64,000 bases of DNA from Accumulibacter phosphatis (GTDB taxonomy: Bacteria > Pseudomonadota > Gammaproteobacteria > Burkholderiales > Rhodocyclaceae). This document shows positions 54,647-63,966 of the stretch, piece by piece. The notes under the pieces were generated by a model. That model did no database searches, had not been told where the DNA came from, and saw nothing but the letters and a program-made list of their open reading frames with translations. Position 1 is the first letter of the stretch, and every line of letters starts with the position of its first letter. The DNA lies in assembly GCF_000024165.1 (NCBI RefSeq), contig NC_013194.1, positions 930,001 to 994,000 on the forward strand. The letters run 5' to 3'. Made by a program: the position numbers and the translations under genes.

Positions 54647-56520
54647 ATGTGCGGCATCGCTGGCTACGTGACCCGAGTGGTCGGGCTCGACCTGGGCGGC
54701 ACCTTGCGGGCAATGGCTGCGGCCATCGCCCATCGGGGCCCGGACGATGAGGGATTTTTCGAATCTGGTAGTTCGGACGGGCAGTATCGCCTTGGTCTGG
54801 CGCATCGGCGTTTGTCCATCATCGACCTCTCCACCGGTCATCAGCCGATGGGCAATGAAGACGGATCGATTCAGCTCGTCTTCAACGGCGAGATATACAA
54901 CTTCCAGGGCCTGCGCGAGGAGTTGCTTGCGCTGGGGCACGTGTTTGCCACAAGCTCGGATACCGAGACCATCGTTCATGCCTATGAGCAATGGGGACCT
55001 GCCTGTGTCGAGCGCTTCAATGGCATGTTTGCCTTTGCCATCTGGGATGCACCCAGGCAGCGGCTGTTTCTCGCGCGGGACCGTTTTGGCAAGAAGCCTC
55101 TGTATTTCCGCCAAACGGCCGATACCCTGCTGTTTGCGTCGGAGATCAAGTCGCTGCTCTGCTATCCGGGCGTCGTGGCGCGAGTTGATCGGGCGGCGCT
55201 TTGGGATTACTTCGCTTATCGCTACGTGCTGGCTCCGGCGACGTTGTTCGAGGGCATCCGCAAGCTGATGCCGGGCTCCTGGGCGCTCTGGGAGGCCGGG
55301 CGCTGGATCGAGCAGGCGTACTATCGGCCGCCTGACGGAGCGGTTCGTGAGTCCCTCGCCGTGTCGGCTGATCCGGTCGGCGAGTTTTTGGAGTCGCTGG
55401 ATCGCGCAGTTGAGATGCGCATGATTTCCGATGTTCCCTTTGGCGCCGTTCTCTCTGGCGGGATCGATTCGTCGGCCGTTGTCGGTCTCATGTCCCGACA
55501 TTCCAGCTTGCCGGTAAAGACGTTCTCGGTCGGGTTCGCCGAGACGGCCTACAGCGAACTGGCCTATGCCAAGGAGATCACCGAGCAGCTCCGCACCGAT
55601 CATCACGAGCTGACGGTGTCCGATACCCACATGATGCAGCACCTGCCGGATCTGATCCGCTCTCGGGACGCGCCGGTGGCAGAACCTTCGGATATCCCGA
55701 TCTTTCTGCTGGCACGAGAGGCGGCGCGCACCGTCAAGATGGTACTGACGGGAGAGGGGCGGATGAGCTGCTGGGTGGATATCCAAAGCACGTGTATGAG
55801 CGTTACGTGGGGTATTACCAGCGGATGCCGGGCTTCCTGAGGCACGGGATTTTCGAACCTCTGGTCCATGCGCTGCCCTATGAGTATCGACGTATGAAGA
55901 CTGCCGTTACCAATCTGGGGATAGCCGATGCCAGGGAGCGCCTGCCGCGCTGGTTTGGCGCGCTATCGAATGCCGAGCGGTCTGCCTTGGTGTCGATGTG
56001 GGGCGCCGACTCTGGTCCGGGACAAGTGGCTCCGCGCTTCGATACGGCGGCAGGCAACTCCGCGCTGAGAAAAATCCTCTACTTTGATCAGCCAAGCTGG
56101 CTGCCCGATAACCTTCTTGAGCGTGGCGACAGCATGTCAATGGCCGCCTCCCTGGAAGCACGCATGCCGTTCATGGACTACGAGTTGGCCGCATTCATTT
56201 CCCGATTGCCCGACGACTGGCGTATCTGCGGCCGAAAAACCAAGTTCATTCTCCGGCAGGCGATGAAGCGCGTGTTGCCGAATCGCATTCTTGAGCGACC
56301 GAAAATTGGTTTGCGCGTTCCGGTTAACGAATGGTTCAGGCGCGGGATGAAGGATTACCTCTACGATCACCTGCTGGGGAGCGATTCAAGAACTCGAGAG
56401 TATTTTCATCGTGCCGTTTTGGAAAGACTTTTGTGCGAGCACGTAAGCGGACGGCAGAACCATGAAAAACTGTTGTGGTCGCTGCTCAATCTTGAGATCT
56501 GGCATCGGCAATATGTTTAG
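54647..56520 (+). pseudogene. Asparagine-synthase-type amidotransferase, frameshifted
   Basis: The first frame starts MCGIAGYVTR with the catalytic Cys2 of the glutaminase domain, has SGGIDSSAVVGL, the PPi-binding loop, and ends after a frameshift near 55755-55762. The second frame begins near 55792 (YERYVGYYQRMP) and ends NHEKLLWSLLNLEIWHRQYV. Restoring one base gives GEGGDELLGGY and joins them into about 624 residues, the length of exosortase-associated amidotransferases. It could be a sequencing error. The family is implicated in floc formation and EPS modification in Zoogloea-like bacteria. Confidence 0.85.
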
Positions 56521-58528
56521 AAATGTCTCGTGGCGATTCCTGCGCCTGCGTGCGATGGACGCGCCTGAACTCGTCTATCGTGTTCGCCAGTCTGTGAGGG
56601 CAAGACTGGAGCAGTGGGGGATTGGTCGCGCAAGCCCCGGGGAACCGACGGGTTTGTGCGGCCGCGCCTGGTTGGGAGAAGTCCCGAGAGGTTTCGAGCT
56701 TGAGGCTTATCGATCCGCGGCGGACAGGATTCTGTCCGGGCAGTTTGGAGTGTTCGCAATGCGCGACGCGACCTTGGGTTTTCCTCCTGCCTGGAACCAG
56801 GATCCCAAGACACGGACAGTCGTTCCGCTGGTTTTTGGGAAGACGCTGAATTATCGGGACGAACGCGTCGTCGGGGATATCAAGTATCTGTGGGAGCCGA
56901 ACCGGCACCTGGAACTGGTCACCTTGGCACAGGCCTGGCGCTTGACGGGCGATGCCAGGTTCAGCGAGGGCTGCCGAGCGCTTCTTGATTCATGGTTTGC
57001 GCAGTGCCCTTACCCCTTGGGGCCCAACTGGACCAGTTCTCTTGAGCATGCCGTTAGGTTAATGAACTGGTCCTTTGCCTGGCATCTGCTGGGTGGGGAT
57101 GAGTCTCGCTTGTTTGTCGGCGTCGAGGGCGCGGCTTTCCGCACTCGTTGGCTACGCTCGGTGTTTCAGCATTGCCACTTTATCGCCGGGCATCTGTCGC
57201 GCCATTCGTCCGCCAACAACCATCTGCTAGGCGAGTACATGGGTTTGTTGGTTGGCACGGTCACCTGGCCGATGTGGCCTGAAAGCGCCGAATGGAAAAG
57301 CATTGCGGCGCCGGGCTTCGAGACGGAAGCGCTGAAGCAGAACGCGCCGGACGGTGTGAATCGGGAACAGGCGGTCTATTACCAGCACGAGGTGATTGAC
57401 ATGATGCTGCTCTGTGGCTTGATCTGCCGGGCGAATGGTATCGAGTTCAGCGCGTCGTACTGGGAACGGCTGGAACGATTGATGGAGTTTCTGGCGGCAG
57501 TGATGGACTGTGCCGGCCATGTGCCGATGATCGGTGATGCGGACGACGCGCTGATGGTCCGCTTGAGCCAGGGGCCGGGTCGGTCGCGCTATCGGTCGTT
57601 GCTGGCGACTGGGGCGGTGCTGTTCAGCCGAGGTGATTTCGCTGCCAAGGCTCGGCGCTTCGACGACAAGAGCCGTTGGTTGCTGGGGGATTCGGCGGCG
57701 GAGGTGTTTGATGCGCTTCCCCTGCCGGAAACGGAAAAGCCACGCACGGCGTTTTCCGAAGGTGGCTATTACCTGATGGGCGCCCGTCTCGGGGCGGCGG
57801 ATGAGGTGCGGGCCTTGATCGACTGCGGCCCCTTGGGTTATCTGTCGATCGCGGCCCACGGTCACGCGGACGCACTGTCATTCGTGCTGTCTGCCGGTGG
57901 GCGTGAGTTGCTGATCGATCCGGGGACCTATGCCTATCACACGCAAAAGAAATGTCGCGACTATTTTCGCGGGACATTCGCTCACAACACGCTGCGTGTG
58001 GATGGAACGGATCAGTCGGTGATCGGTGGAAATTTTCTTTGGTTAGGCAAGGCCAATGCGCATTGTGAGCTGGCGGAACTCGATGGCGAACGGCAGATTT
58101 TCAGGGGCCGGCATGATGGCTACCGGCGCTTGAGCGACCCGCTGACCCATCAGCGGGAGATTTCTTTCGATGCTGTCGGCAATCGCTTCGAGGTGATCGA
58201 TGTGTTGCGCTGCGCGGGACGACACGAGGTGGAACTGTGTTGGCACTTTGCCGAGCACTGCGTGGTGACTTGCGCTGAAGGGGTGGTCACAGCCGATTCT
58301 GGCCCCGTGCGACTGACGATGGACATGGAGGAGTGCGCTCTTTCGCCAAGCTTCTTGAGAGGCGAGGAGGATCCGCACGCAGGATGGATTTCAAGATCTT
58401 TCGACGTGAAGACGCCGACAACAATGCTTGTGTGGCGCGGGACGATTGGCGGGCCTGTGCGTTTGGTGACGCGATTGGCCCTCTCGTTCGATCTCGATGC
58501 CGATCGAATCGGAACATCCGTCAGATAG
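56513..58528 (+). CDS. Heparinase II/III-family polysaccharide lyase-like protein
   Basis: The 671-residue protein has an alpha/alpha toroid N-terminal part (WTSSLEHAVRLMNWSFAWHLL and NNHLLGEYMGLL) and a beta-sandwich C-terminal part (AAHGHADALSFVLSAGGRELLIDPGTYAYH). This AHGHAD...DPGTY region is typical of heparinase II/III proteins in XrtA/XrtB EPS loci. It may trim EPS or act in its maturation in the periplasm, although no clear signal peptide is seen. It overlaps the amidotransferase gene by 8 bases. Confidence 0.9.
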   Translation: MFRNVSWRFLRLRAMDAPELVYRVRQSVRARLEQWGIGRASPGEPTGLCGRAWLGEVPRGFELEAYRSAADRILSGQFGVFAMRDATLGFPPAWNQDPKTRTVVPLVFGKTLNYRDERVVGDIKYLWEPNRHLELVTLAQAWRLTGDARFSEGCRALLDSWFAQCPYPLGPNWTSSLEHAVRLMNWSFAWHLLGGDESRLFVGVEGAAFRTRWLRSVFQHCHFIAGHLSRHSSANNHLLGEYMGLLVGTVTWPMWPESAEWKSIAAPGFETEALKQNAPDGVNREQAVYYQHEVIDMMLLCGLICRANGIEFSASYWERLERLMEFLAAVMDCAGHVPMIGDADDALMVRLSQGPGRSRYRSLLATGAVLFSRGDFAAKARRFDDKSRWLLGDSAAEVFDALPLPETEKPRTAFSEGGYYLMGARLGAADEVRALIDCGPLGYLSIAAHGHADALSFVLSAGGRELLIDPGTYAYHTQKKCRDYFRGTFAHNTLRVDGTDQSVIGGNFLWLGKANAHCELAELDGERQIFRGRHDGYRRLSDPLTHQREISFDAVGNRFEVIDVLRCAGRHEVELCWHFAEHCVVTCAEGVVTADSGPVRLTMDMEECALSPSFLRGEEDPHAGWISRSFDVKTPTTMLVWRGTIGGPVRLVTRLALSFDLDADRIGTSVR

Positions 58529-58556
58529 ATTCATTCATTCAGTATTGGGAGGCTTT

Positions 58557-59870
58557 TTGAAGATAAGCATTTTTGGCATGGGCTATGTGGGCGCCGTTTC
58601 GGCGGGTTGTCTGGCCAACGACGGGCACGAGGTGATTGGTGTCGACCCGAATCAGACGAAGGTGGATCTGATCAACAGTGGCCAGACGCCCATCATAGAA
58701 AAGGATATCGGTGAGATGGTCGCAAGCGGCGTCGCGGCGAAGCGGCTGCGTGCTACGTCGAACGTGCATGAAGCGGTGTTGGACTCGGATATTTCGCTGA
58801 TCTGCGTGGGCACGCCCTCGCAATTGAACGGCAATCTCGACCTTTCCTTTGTGCGCCGGGTTTGCGAGGAAATCGGTTCCGCGATCAGGGAGAAAGCCGG
58901 GTTTCATGTAGTCGTTGCGCGTTCGACCATGCTGCCGGGCTCCATGCGCAGCGTTGTCATTCCCATGCTGGAACAATATTCCGGCAAGACGGCGGGGAGA
59001 GATTTCGGTGTTTGCAACAACCCGGAATTCCTGCGTGAGGGCACTGCGGTATATGACTACTACAACCCGCCGAAGACAGTGATCGGCGAAACCGATGCGC
59101 AGGCGGGCGACGTTCTGGTCAAGCTGTATGAAAAGATGGGTGCGCCGCTGGTACGCACGGATGTCGAGACAGCCGAGATGGTCAAGTACACCGATAACAA
59201 CTGGCATGCGGTAAAGGTGGCGTTTGCCAATGAAATCGGTAACCTTTCGAAGTCGCTGGGGATCGACGGCCACAAGGTGATGGAGATTTTTTGCAAGGAC
59301 ACCAAGCTCAATCTCTCGCCCTACTACATGAAGCCTGGCTTTGCCTTCGGCGGTTCATGCCTTCCCAAGGACGTTCGCGCGCTGACCTACAAGGCCCGCA
59401 CCCTGGATCTTGATTTGCCGCTGCTGAATTCGCTGATGCCGAGTAATCAGCGACAGGTGCAAAAAGGTTTGGAGATGGTGACCGCCTATGGCAAGAAGCG
59501 TGTTGGCATACTGGGGTTTGCATTCAAGGCAGGTACCGATGATTTGCGGGAGTCGCCGCTGGTGGAGGTTGTCGAGTCGCTGATCGGCAAGGGCTACGAG
59601 ATGAAGCTTTACGACCGCAACGTGAATCTGGCAGCGCTGACCGGTGCGAACCGCGATTACATCCTCAACCATATTCCACATATCTCGAAGCTGATGGTCG
59701 AGAGCATGGAAGATGTCGTGAGTTTTGCTGAGGTGATTATCATTGGCAACAGCGCCCAGGAGTTCCGCAACATCCTTGAACAAATCAAGCCGGGGCAGGT
59801 AGTTGTCGATTTGGTACGAATAGTGCCCAACAAGAGCGAGGCGGGGCGCTACGATGGCATTTGCTGGTAG
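58557..59870 (+). CDS. algD: GDP-mannose 6-dehydrogenase (AlgD-like)
   Basis: The 437-residue NAD-dependent dehydrogenase oxidises GDP-mannose to GDP-mannuronate (or a UDP-sugar in related members). Motifs: KISIFGMGYVGAVSAGCLA (Rossmann), the substrate-binding region with EMVKYTDNNWHAVKVAFANE, and catalytic Cys268 in GFAFGGSCLPKDVR. Its C-terminus (NKSEAGRYDGICW) matches AlgD. The start is a TTG preceded by GGGAGG; the upstream frame overlaps the lyase gene. It implies a uronic acid in the EPS. Confidence 0.9.
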   Translation: MKISIFGMGYVGAVSAGCLANDGHEVIGVDPNQTKVDLINSGQTPIIEKDIGEMVASGVAAKRLRATSNVHEAVLDSDISLICVGTPSQLNGNLDLSFVRRVCEEIGSAIREKAGFHVVVARSTMLPGSMRSVVIPMLEQYSGKTAGRDFGVCNNPEFLREGTAVYDYYNPPKTVIGETDAQAGDVLVKLYEKMGAPLVRTDVETAEMVKYTDNNWHAVKVAFANEIGNLSKSLGIDGHKVMEIFCKDTKLNLSPYYMKPGFAFGGSCLPKDVRALTYKARTLDLDLPLLNSLMPSNQRQVQKGLEMVTAYGKKRVGILGFAFKAGTDDLRESPLVEVVESLIGKGYEMKLYDRNVNLAALTGANRDYILNHIPHISKLMVESMEDVVSFAEVIIIGNSAQEFRNILEQIKPGQVVVDLVRIVPNKSEAGRYDGICW

Positions 59871-61062
59871 GCCAAGGCGTGTCCTGGTTATTGTCGAGAA
59901 CCTGCCTTCGCCGTTTGACCGAAGGGTATGGCAGGAGTCGACGACACTGCGCGACGCGGGCTACGAGGTGTCCATCATCTGCCCGACTGGCAAGGGCTAT
60001 GAGAAGAAGTTCGAGGTAGTCGAGGGCATTCACATCTATCGCCACAATCTGCCGCTTGAGGCCGATGGCGCAATCGCCTACGCGCTGGAGTATGCGGCGG
60101 CGCTGTTCTGGGAGTTTAAGCTTGCCTGGAAGGTGCTGTTCAAACGTGGGTTCGACGTGATCCATGCCTGCAATCCGCCGGACCTTATCTTTCTGGTGGG
60201 CGGCTTCTTCAAGCTGTTTCTCGGCAAGAAATTCATCTTCGATCACCACGACATCAACCCGGAGTTGTACGAGGCCAAGTTTGCTCGCCGGGATTTGTTC
60301 TACAAGCTGATGGTGCTGTGCGAACGGCTTACGTTCAAAACGGCGAGCGTGTCGATTGCAACCAACGAGTCCTACAAGCGCATCGCCGTCGAGCGTGGCG
60401 GCATGGACCCAGGGCGGGTTTTTGTGGTTCGTAGCGGGCCCAAGCTGGATCGGCTGAAGATCGCGCCGCCGGTCGAGTCGCTCAAGCACGGGCGCAGGTT
60501 TATGGTCGGTTACGTTGGCGTGATGGGCAAGCAGGAGGGGATCGACTATCTGCTGCGGGCCGCAGCGCATATCGTGCAGAAGATGGGGCGCACAGACGTT
60601 CATTTCGGACTGGTCGGCGGCGGGACCTCGCTCGACGAGATGCACGCCTATGCGCAGGAACTGGGCATCGCCGCCTACGTCACCTTTACCGGCCGCGTGC
60701 CGGATCAGCAACTGCTGGAAATGCTCAACACTGCCGACGTGTGCGTAAACCCGGATGTCGCCAACGAGATGAACGACAAGTCGACGATGAACAAGATCAT
60801 GGAATACATGGCGCTCGGCAAGCCGATCGTTCAGTTTGACTTGGCCGAAGGACGGTTCTCGGCGCAGGAGGCTTCGTTGTATGCAAAGCGCAATGACGAG
60901 GTGGACATGGCCGAGAGGATTGTCGAGTTGCTGGAAGATCCTGAACGCCGGCGGCGCATGGGGGAGTTCGGGCGCAATCGTGTGATCAACGAATTGGAGT
61001 GGAAGTACGAAGCGCCCAAGCTGTTGGCGGCGTATGACATGGCATTTGAAAAGCGGCGCTAG
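59854..61062 (+). CDS. Glycosyltransferase family 4
   Basis: The 402-residue GT-B protein has RVLVIVENLPSPFDRRVWQE, VIHACNPPDLIFLVGGFFK and FDHHDINPELYEAKF at the N-terminal domain, and YVGVMGKQEGIDYLLRAA followed by NDKSTMNKIMEYMALGKPIV at the C-terminal domain. It is a common last enzyme in exosortase-type EPS loci. Its start overlaps the algD stop by 17 bases, consistent with cotranscription. Confidence 0.9.
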   Translation: MAFAGRPRRVLVIVENLPSPFDRRVWQESTTLRDAGYEVSIICPTGKGYEKKFEVVEGIHIYRHNLPLEADGAIAYALEYAAALFWEFKLAWKVLFKRGFDVIHACNPPDLIFLVGGFFKLFLGKKFIFDHHDINPELYEAKFARRDLFYKLMVLCERLTFKTASVSIATNESYKRIAVERGGMDPGRVFVVRSGPKLDRLKIAPPVESLKHGRRFMVGYVGVMGKQEGIDYLLRAAAHIVQKMGRTDVHFGLVGGGTSLDEMHAYAQELGIAAYVTFTGRVPDQQLLEMLNTADVCVNPDVANEMNDKSTMNKIMEYMALGKPIVQFDLAEGRFSAQEASLYAKRNDEVDMAERIVELLEDPERRRRMGEFGRNRVINELEWKYEAPKLLAAYDMAFEKRR

Positions 61063-61384
61063 CGGCTGGGGTCGAGATGATGGGGCGCATCGGCGGTGCG
61101 CTGACTATAGTGGTCCCAGGGCTTGAGACAGGGGTTTAAGCTAGGCGCTGCCATAAGGAGCGAGAAGCAATGAGCGAAGTAAAGACGCGGCTGGGCCGAG
61201 GGATAGCAAGGCTATTGTTGCCGGCTTCTCCACGGTGAGCGACCGAGCGACCGGTAGCTAGCTCATCGGTAGGAGGCCATGTGGTAGTGCGAGCGCTGAA
61301 GAACAAATTGAGTCAACATAAGGGAACTTAGGCCCGATTGTTGCTTTAGTCTTGCTGGCTGCAACTTCCATGCCGGCCGTTCGG
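61063..61384. other. Intergenic stretch with a possible 22-codon ORF
   Basis: The stretch carries no recognised gene. A tiny open frame at 61170-61238 (MSEVKTRLGRGIARLLLPAS, 22 residues) has AAGGAG nine bases upstream of its ATG but no family similarity; it may be a remnant or a chance frame. The sequence downstream to 61482 holds the candidate promoter for the first PEP-CTERM gene. Confidence 0.4.
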
Positions 61385-61400
61385 GGCACGGACGTTGTGG
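61385..61400 (+). promoter_or_regulatory. Candidate sigma54 (-24/-12) promoter of PEP-CTERM gene 1
   Basis: GGGCACGGACGTTGTG matches the sigma54 consensus TGGCACG-N4-TTGC except for T instead of the final C. It lies about 84 bp upstream of the start, leaving a plausible leader. Sigma54 with PrsK/PrsR controls PEP-CTERM genes in related bacteria, which makes this match plausible but unproven. Confidence 0.4.
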
Positions 61401-61482
61401 CGTTGGGACCTGTGTTCAGGCACGGGGGGATCGTTCTTCTTTGGCTCCTTGCATTACCTAAATTTTTGGGAGGTTCTTCAAC

Positions 61483-62208
61483 ATGAAAATTTTCACGACC
61501 CTGGCAAGACACCGCGCTACCAGCGTCGCCTTGATGATGGCGGCTGGCTCCCTGACCGCGCTTGACGTGGCGGCGGCCGTTCCGATTCCCGGTCTCTTCA
61601 GCACAGGCACCGATAATGTTGGCGCCGTTCTTTTGGCGGGTGCGGCGGATACGCATTACGCGCTTTCCAAGAGCGGCGGCGATGGCCCGAGTGTCGGTAC
61701 TTCAGGCTTTGTGGCACCGGATTCGGGTTTCCCAATCGGCTATTGGGTCGCCAACACGGCAACCTCCAAATGGTTGGCTCCGGCTGTGAATGCGGCGGCG
61801 ACGTATGATGCGACCTCAAACGGCATCTATACGTGGACACTGAGCTTCAACTTGTCCGGTTACGATCCACTATCGGCAAGTTTTAGCGGGCGGTGGGCGA
61901 CGGACAACTCCGGTCAGATCAAGCTCAACGGAACTCTTCTTGCTGTCGGTAGTTCGTCAGGGTTCAATACGTGGACGAATTTCTCGAGTACGGGTGGGTC
62001 GTTCGCCACGGGTCTGAATACGCTTGACTTCATCGTCACCAACCTGGCGCAAAGCGGCGGCAACCCGACCGGTCTTCAGGTTCAGTTCTTGTCGTCAAGT
62101 GTCACGCCGGTTCCCGAACCGGAAAGTTACGGGATGCTGCTGGCTGGTCTTGGCTTGGTGGGGTTTGTCACACGTCGCAGACTACTGCATTCAGGGGTGC
62201 TTGCCTGA
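61483..62208 (+). CDS. PEP-CTERM protein 1
   Basis: The 241-residue secreted protein has a signal peptide (RHRATSVALMMAAGSLTALDVAA) and a C-terminal sorting signal with VPEPESYGMLLAGLGLVGF followed by TRRR. The body is Gly/Ser/Thr-rich with no recognised domain. The canonical PEP motif is present. It is a likely substrate of the exosortase. GGGAGG ribosome site is close upstream (14 bases). Confidence 0.92.
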   Translation: MKIFTTLARHRATSVALMMAAGSLTALDVAAAVPIPGLFSTGTDNVGAVLLAGAADTHYALSKSGGDGPSVGTSGFVAPDSGFPIGYWVANTATSKWLAPAVNAAATYDATSNGIYTWTLSFNLSGYDPLSASFSGRWATDNSGQIKLNGTLLAVGSSSGFNTWTNFSSTGGSFATGLNTLDFIVTNLAQSGGNPTGLQVQFLSSSVTPVPEPESYGMLLAGLGLVGFVTRRRLLHSGVLA

Positions 62209-62502
62209 TTGAGGGTCCAGCACTGACGACCGGAGGGGGCGGAAAAAGCCCCTATCTTCCCAATTTGCCCGTGGGCAGTAGGCATCGGCGTGGAGCTCAC
62301 GCGACGCTCCGGCACTGCCCTACGGTGCCGTCGTCGCAACCCAGGTGTCATCGCGATGCTTGCTACTTGAGCACGCGGGTCGTTTTTTTGTCCATGGACG
62401 TCGCAAAAACTCCATTGACCGTGCAGTCCGGGGGGGCTGAAGCCAAGGTTGACGCGACACGGGAACCGGTAGGCGACGACAGGGCTCCCGCCAATGCATC
62501 AA
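62209..62502. other. Spacer between convergent PEP-CTERM genes
   Basis: No gene was recognised in this stretch. Overlapping short frames occur on both strands but none shows a family signature. It contains the terminator-like hairpin following the plus-strand gene. Confidence 0.5.
62236..62258 (+). terminator. Weak hairpin after PEP-CTERM gene 1
   Basis: GGGGC (62236-62240) pairs with GCCCC (62248-62252) around a 7-base A-rich loop and is followed by TATCTTCC. Moderately convincing intrinsic terminator for the plus-strand gene. Confidence 0.45.
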
Positions 62503-62526
62503 GGAAAAGGGGGCCGTAGCCCCCCG
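62503..62526 (-). terminator. Intrinsic terminator after PEP-CTERM gene 2
   Basis: On the minus strand a GGGGGC-TACG-GCCCCC hairpin (62509-62514 with 62519-62524) is followed by TTTTCCTT. It directly follows the stop of the minus-strand PEP-CTERM gene. Confidence 0.8.
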
Positions 62527-62553
62527 AGACACACTGATACTTCACAGCTTGGA

Positions 62554-63207
62554 TCAGGCAATGGCTCGCGTTCTGCGACGCGTGGCTATGCCCACCAGGC
62601 CAAGACCAGCCAACATCATGGCGTAGGTTTCGGCTTCGGGGACCGCCGAGATGCTGACGTTGTCCAGGGCAGGTCCATAACAACATGGGTCAGTGACGTC
62701 GCTCTTGAAACTCAGGGCATAGGAACCCGTGCTCGGTGCCGTAAACAAAAAGCTCTTCGTGATCCACCCCATGGCAGTTGTCGTCTTGCCCGTGGAGTCG
62801 AAAGTCACCGACTGAGAGGGTAGGGCCGTGCCAACCGCGACGGTCAGGGACTTAGTCAGCGGACCACCGTCAGGATTGCCCGCCATGTCAAACGAGAGAA
62901 GGTATTGCTGCCCGCCCGTAAGGGAAACCGCTTGGGAAACCGTTGGTGTTGGTATTGAAGAGCCGTTGAGGTCGAGGCTTCGGGAACCGTTGCTCGCCAA
63001 CCAGTAGCTTCCGATGTAGTCGACGTTGCCACTAGAAATCGTCCAATTCGTGAGGCCACTGGTGATGGTGGTGAACTTCCCAATATTGCTGAGACCGTCC
63101 TCAAACGAGCCATTCGCTACAATTGACGCCGCTAGGGCAGACATTGGAAGCAGACCGAGCGTCAGTCCTGCTCCCCAAGACAGTCTTCTGACTAACTTAT
63201 CATTCAC
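62554..63207 (-). CDS. PEP-CTERM protein 2
   Basis: The 217-residue protein starts at a GTG preceded by AGGAGG at a 7-base spacing. It has a signal peptide (LTLGLLPMSALAASIVANG) and a body beginning NGSFEDGLSNIG, typical of choice-of-anchor/DUF642-like matrix proteins. It contains the later DPCCYGPALDNVSI block and ends AVPEAETYAMMLAGLGLVG followed by TRRR. The sorting motif has PEA instead of PEP. It is transcribed toward the first PEP-CTERM gene. Confidence 0.9.
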   Translation of the reverse strand: MNDKLVRRLSWGAGLTLGLLPMSALAASIVANGSFEDGLSNIGKFTTITSGLTNWTISSGNVDYIGSYWLASNGSRSLDLNGSSIPTPTVSQAVSLTGGQQYLLSFDMAGNPDGGPLTKSLTVAVGTALPSQSVTFDSTGKTTTAMGWITKSFLFTAPSTGSYALSFKSDVTDPCCYGPALDNVSISAVPEAETYAMMLAGLGLVGIATRRRTRAIA

Positions 63208-63330
63208 ACTCACACCTCCTCAGACAGGGCAAGACCCGTGGCATTCGGACCACGGCAAGGCGGCCAAACGATCGGCCGGTCGCAAATCTTCCCAAAGCTT
63301 GCTGTTCGTGACAACCGTTTGTACGCCCAA

Positions 63331-63966
63331 TCAGAGGCTCTTTGGCATGCGCCGCCTCGCCACGAACCCGACCAGCCCCAAGCCCGCTATCAACATGGTG
63401 TAGGTGTCGGCTTCGGGGACAGCGGTAACCGACACATTGTCGAGCACCGCGCCCGAATTCCCTGAGTCGGCGCTGACGAACTTAAGGTTTGTCGACGTCC
63501 CAGTAGCTGTGTACAGGAACTCGTAGTGCGTGGGTGAAGCCGTACCAGTGTAGGATAACGATAACGGCGCTGCACCGCCGATGATGACTGTCATCGCCGA
63601 CGCGCCGCCCGTGCTGTACGTATTCTTCGAAAGGTCGAAGGCCACCTTGTACTGCTGGCTCGCACTGGAAGCAAAGGTTTGCGACACTGAACCGGGCCCT
63701 GGTGTGCCGAGCAGGTCGATGCTGATGCCGCTGATAGCGCCGTACGCGCCTCTGATCACATCGACCGATGTTGATCCTACGGTCCAATCGTTGATAAACG
63801 ACTGACCGGCGTTGACCGTACTGTAACCCGCCGACGGTAAGAACGAGCCCGACCACGACTCGAAGTCGCCGTTGGTAATCAAATTGACCGCCGAGGCGGC
63901 GGCTGGCGCTAGAGCCAGTATCACCCCTGCTCCCGACAACATGCTCGCTAGCTTAACGTTCATCAT
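63331..63966 (-). CDS. PEP-CTERM protein 3
   Basis: The 211-residue protein has a signal peptide (ASMLSGAGVILALAPAAASA) and a body starting NLITNGDFESWSGSF, and LDNVSV before the sorting signal AVPEADTYTMLIAGLGLVG followed by RRR. It resembles gene 2 in layout. PEA replaces PEP. A GGAGG site is 5 bases upstream of the ATG chosen; the next in-frame ATG (63963) is possible. The upstream region runs off the window. Confidence 0.88.
   Translation of the reverse strand: MMNVKLASMLSGAGVILALAPAAASAVNLITNGDFESWSGSFLPSAGYSTVNAGQSFINDWTVGSTSVDVIRGAYGAISGISIDLLGTPGPGSVSQTFASSASQQYKVAFDLSKNTYSTGGASAMTVIIGGAAPLSLSYTGTASPTHYEFLYTATGTSTNLKFVSADSGNSGAVLDNVSVTAVPEADTYTMLIAGLGLVGFVARRRMPKSL

Noticed and set aside
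63229..63243. Sigma54-like match on the minus strand before PEP-CTERM gene 2 (TGCCACG-N4-TTGC)
   Set aside because: Good sequence match, but the implied transcription start would fall inside the ribosome-binding site of the gene, so it is unlikely to drive it.
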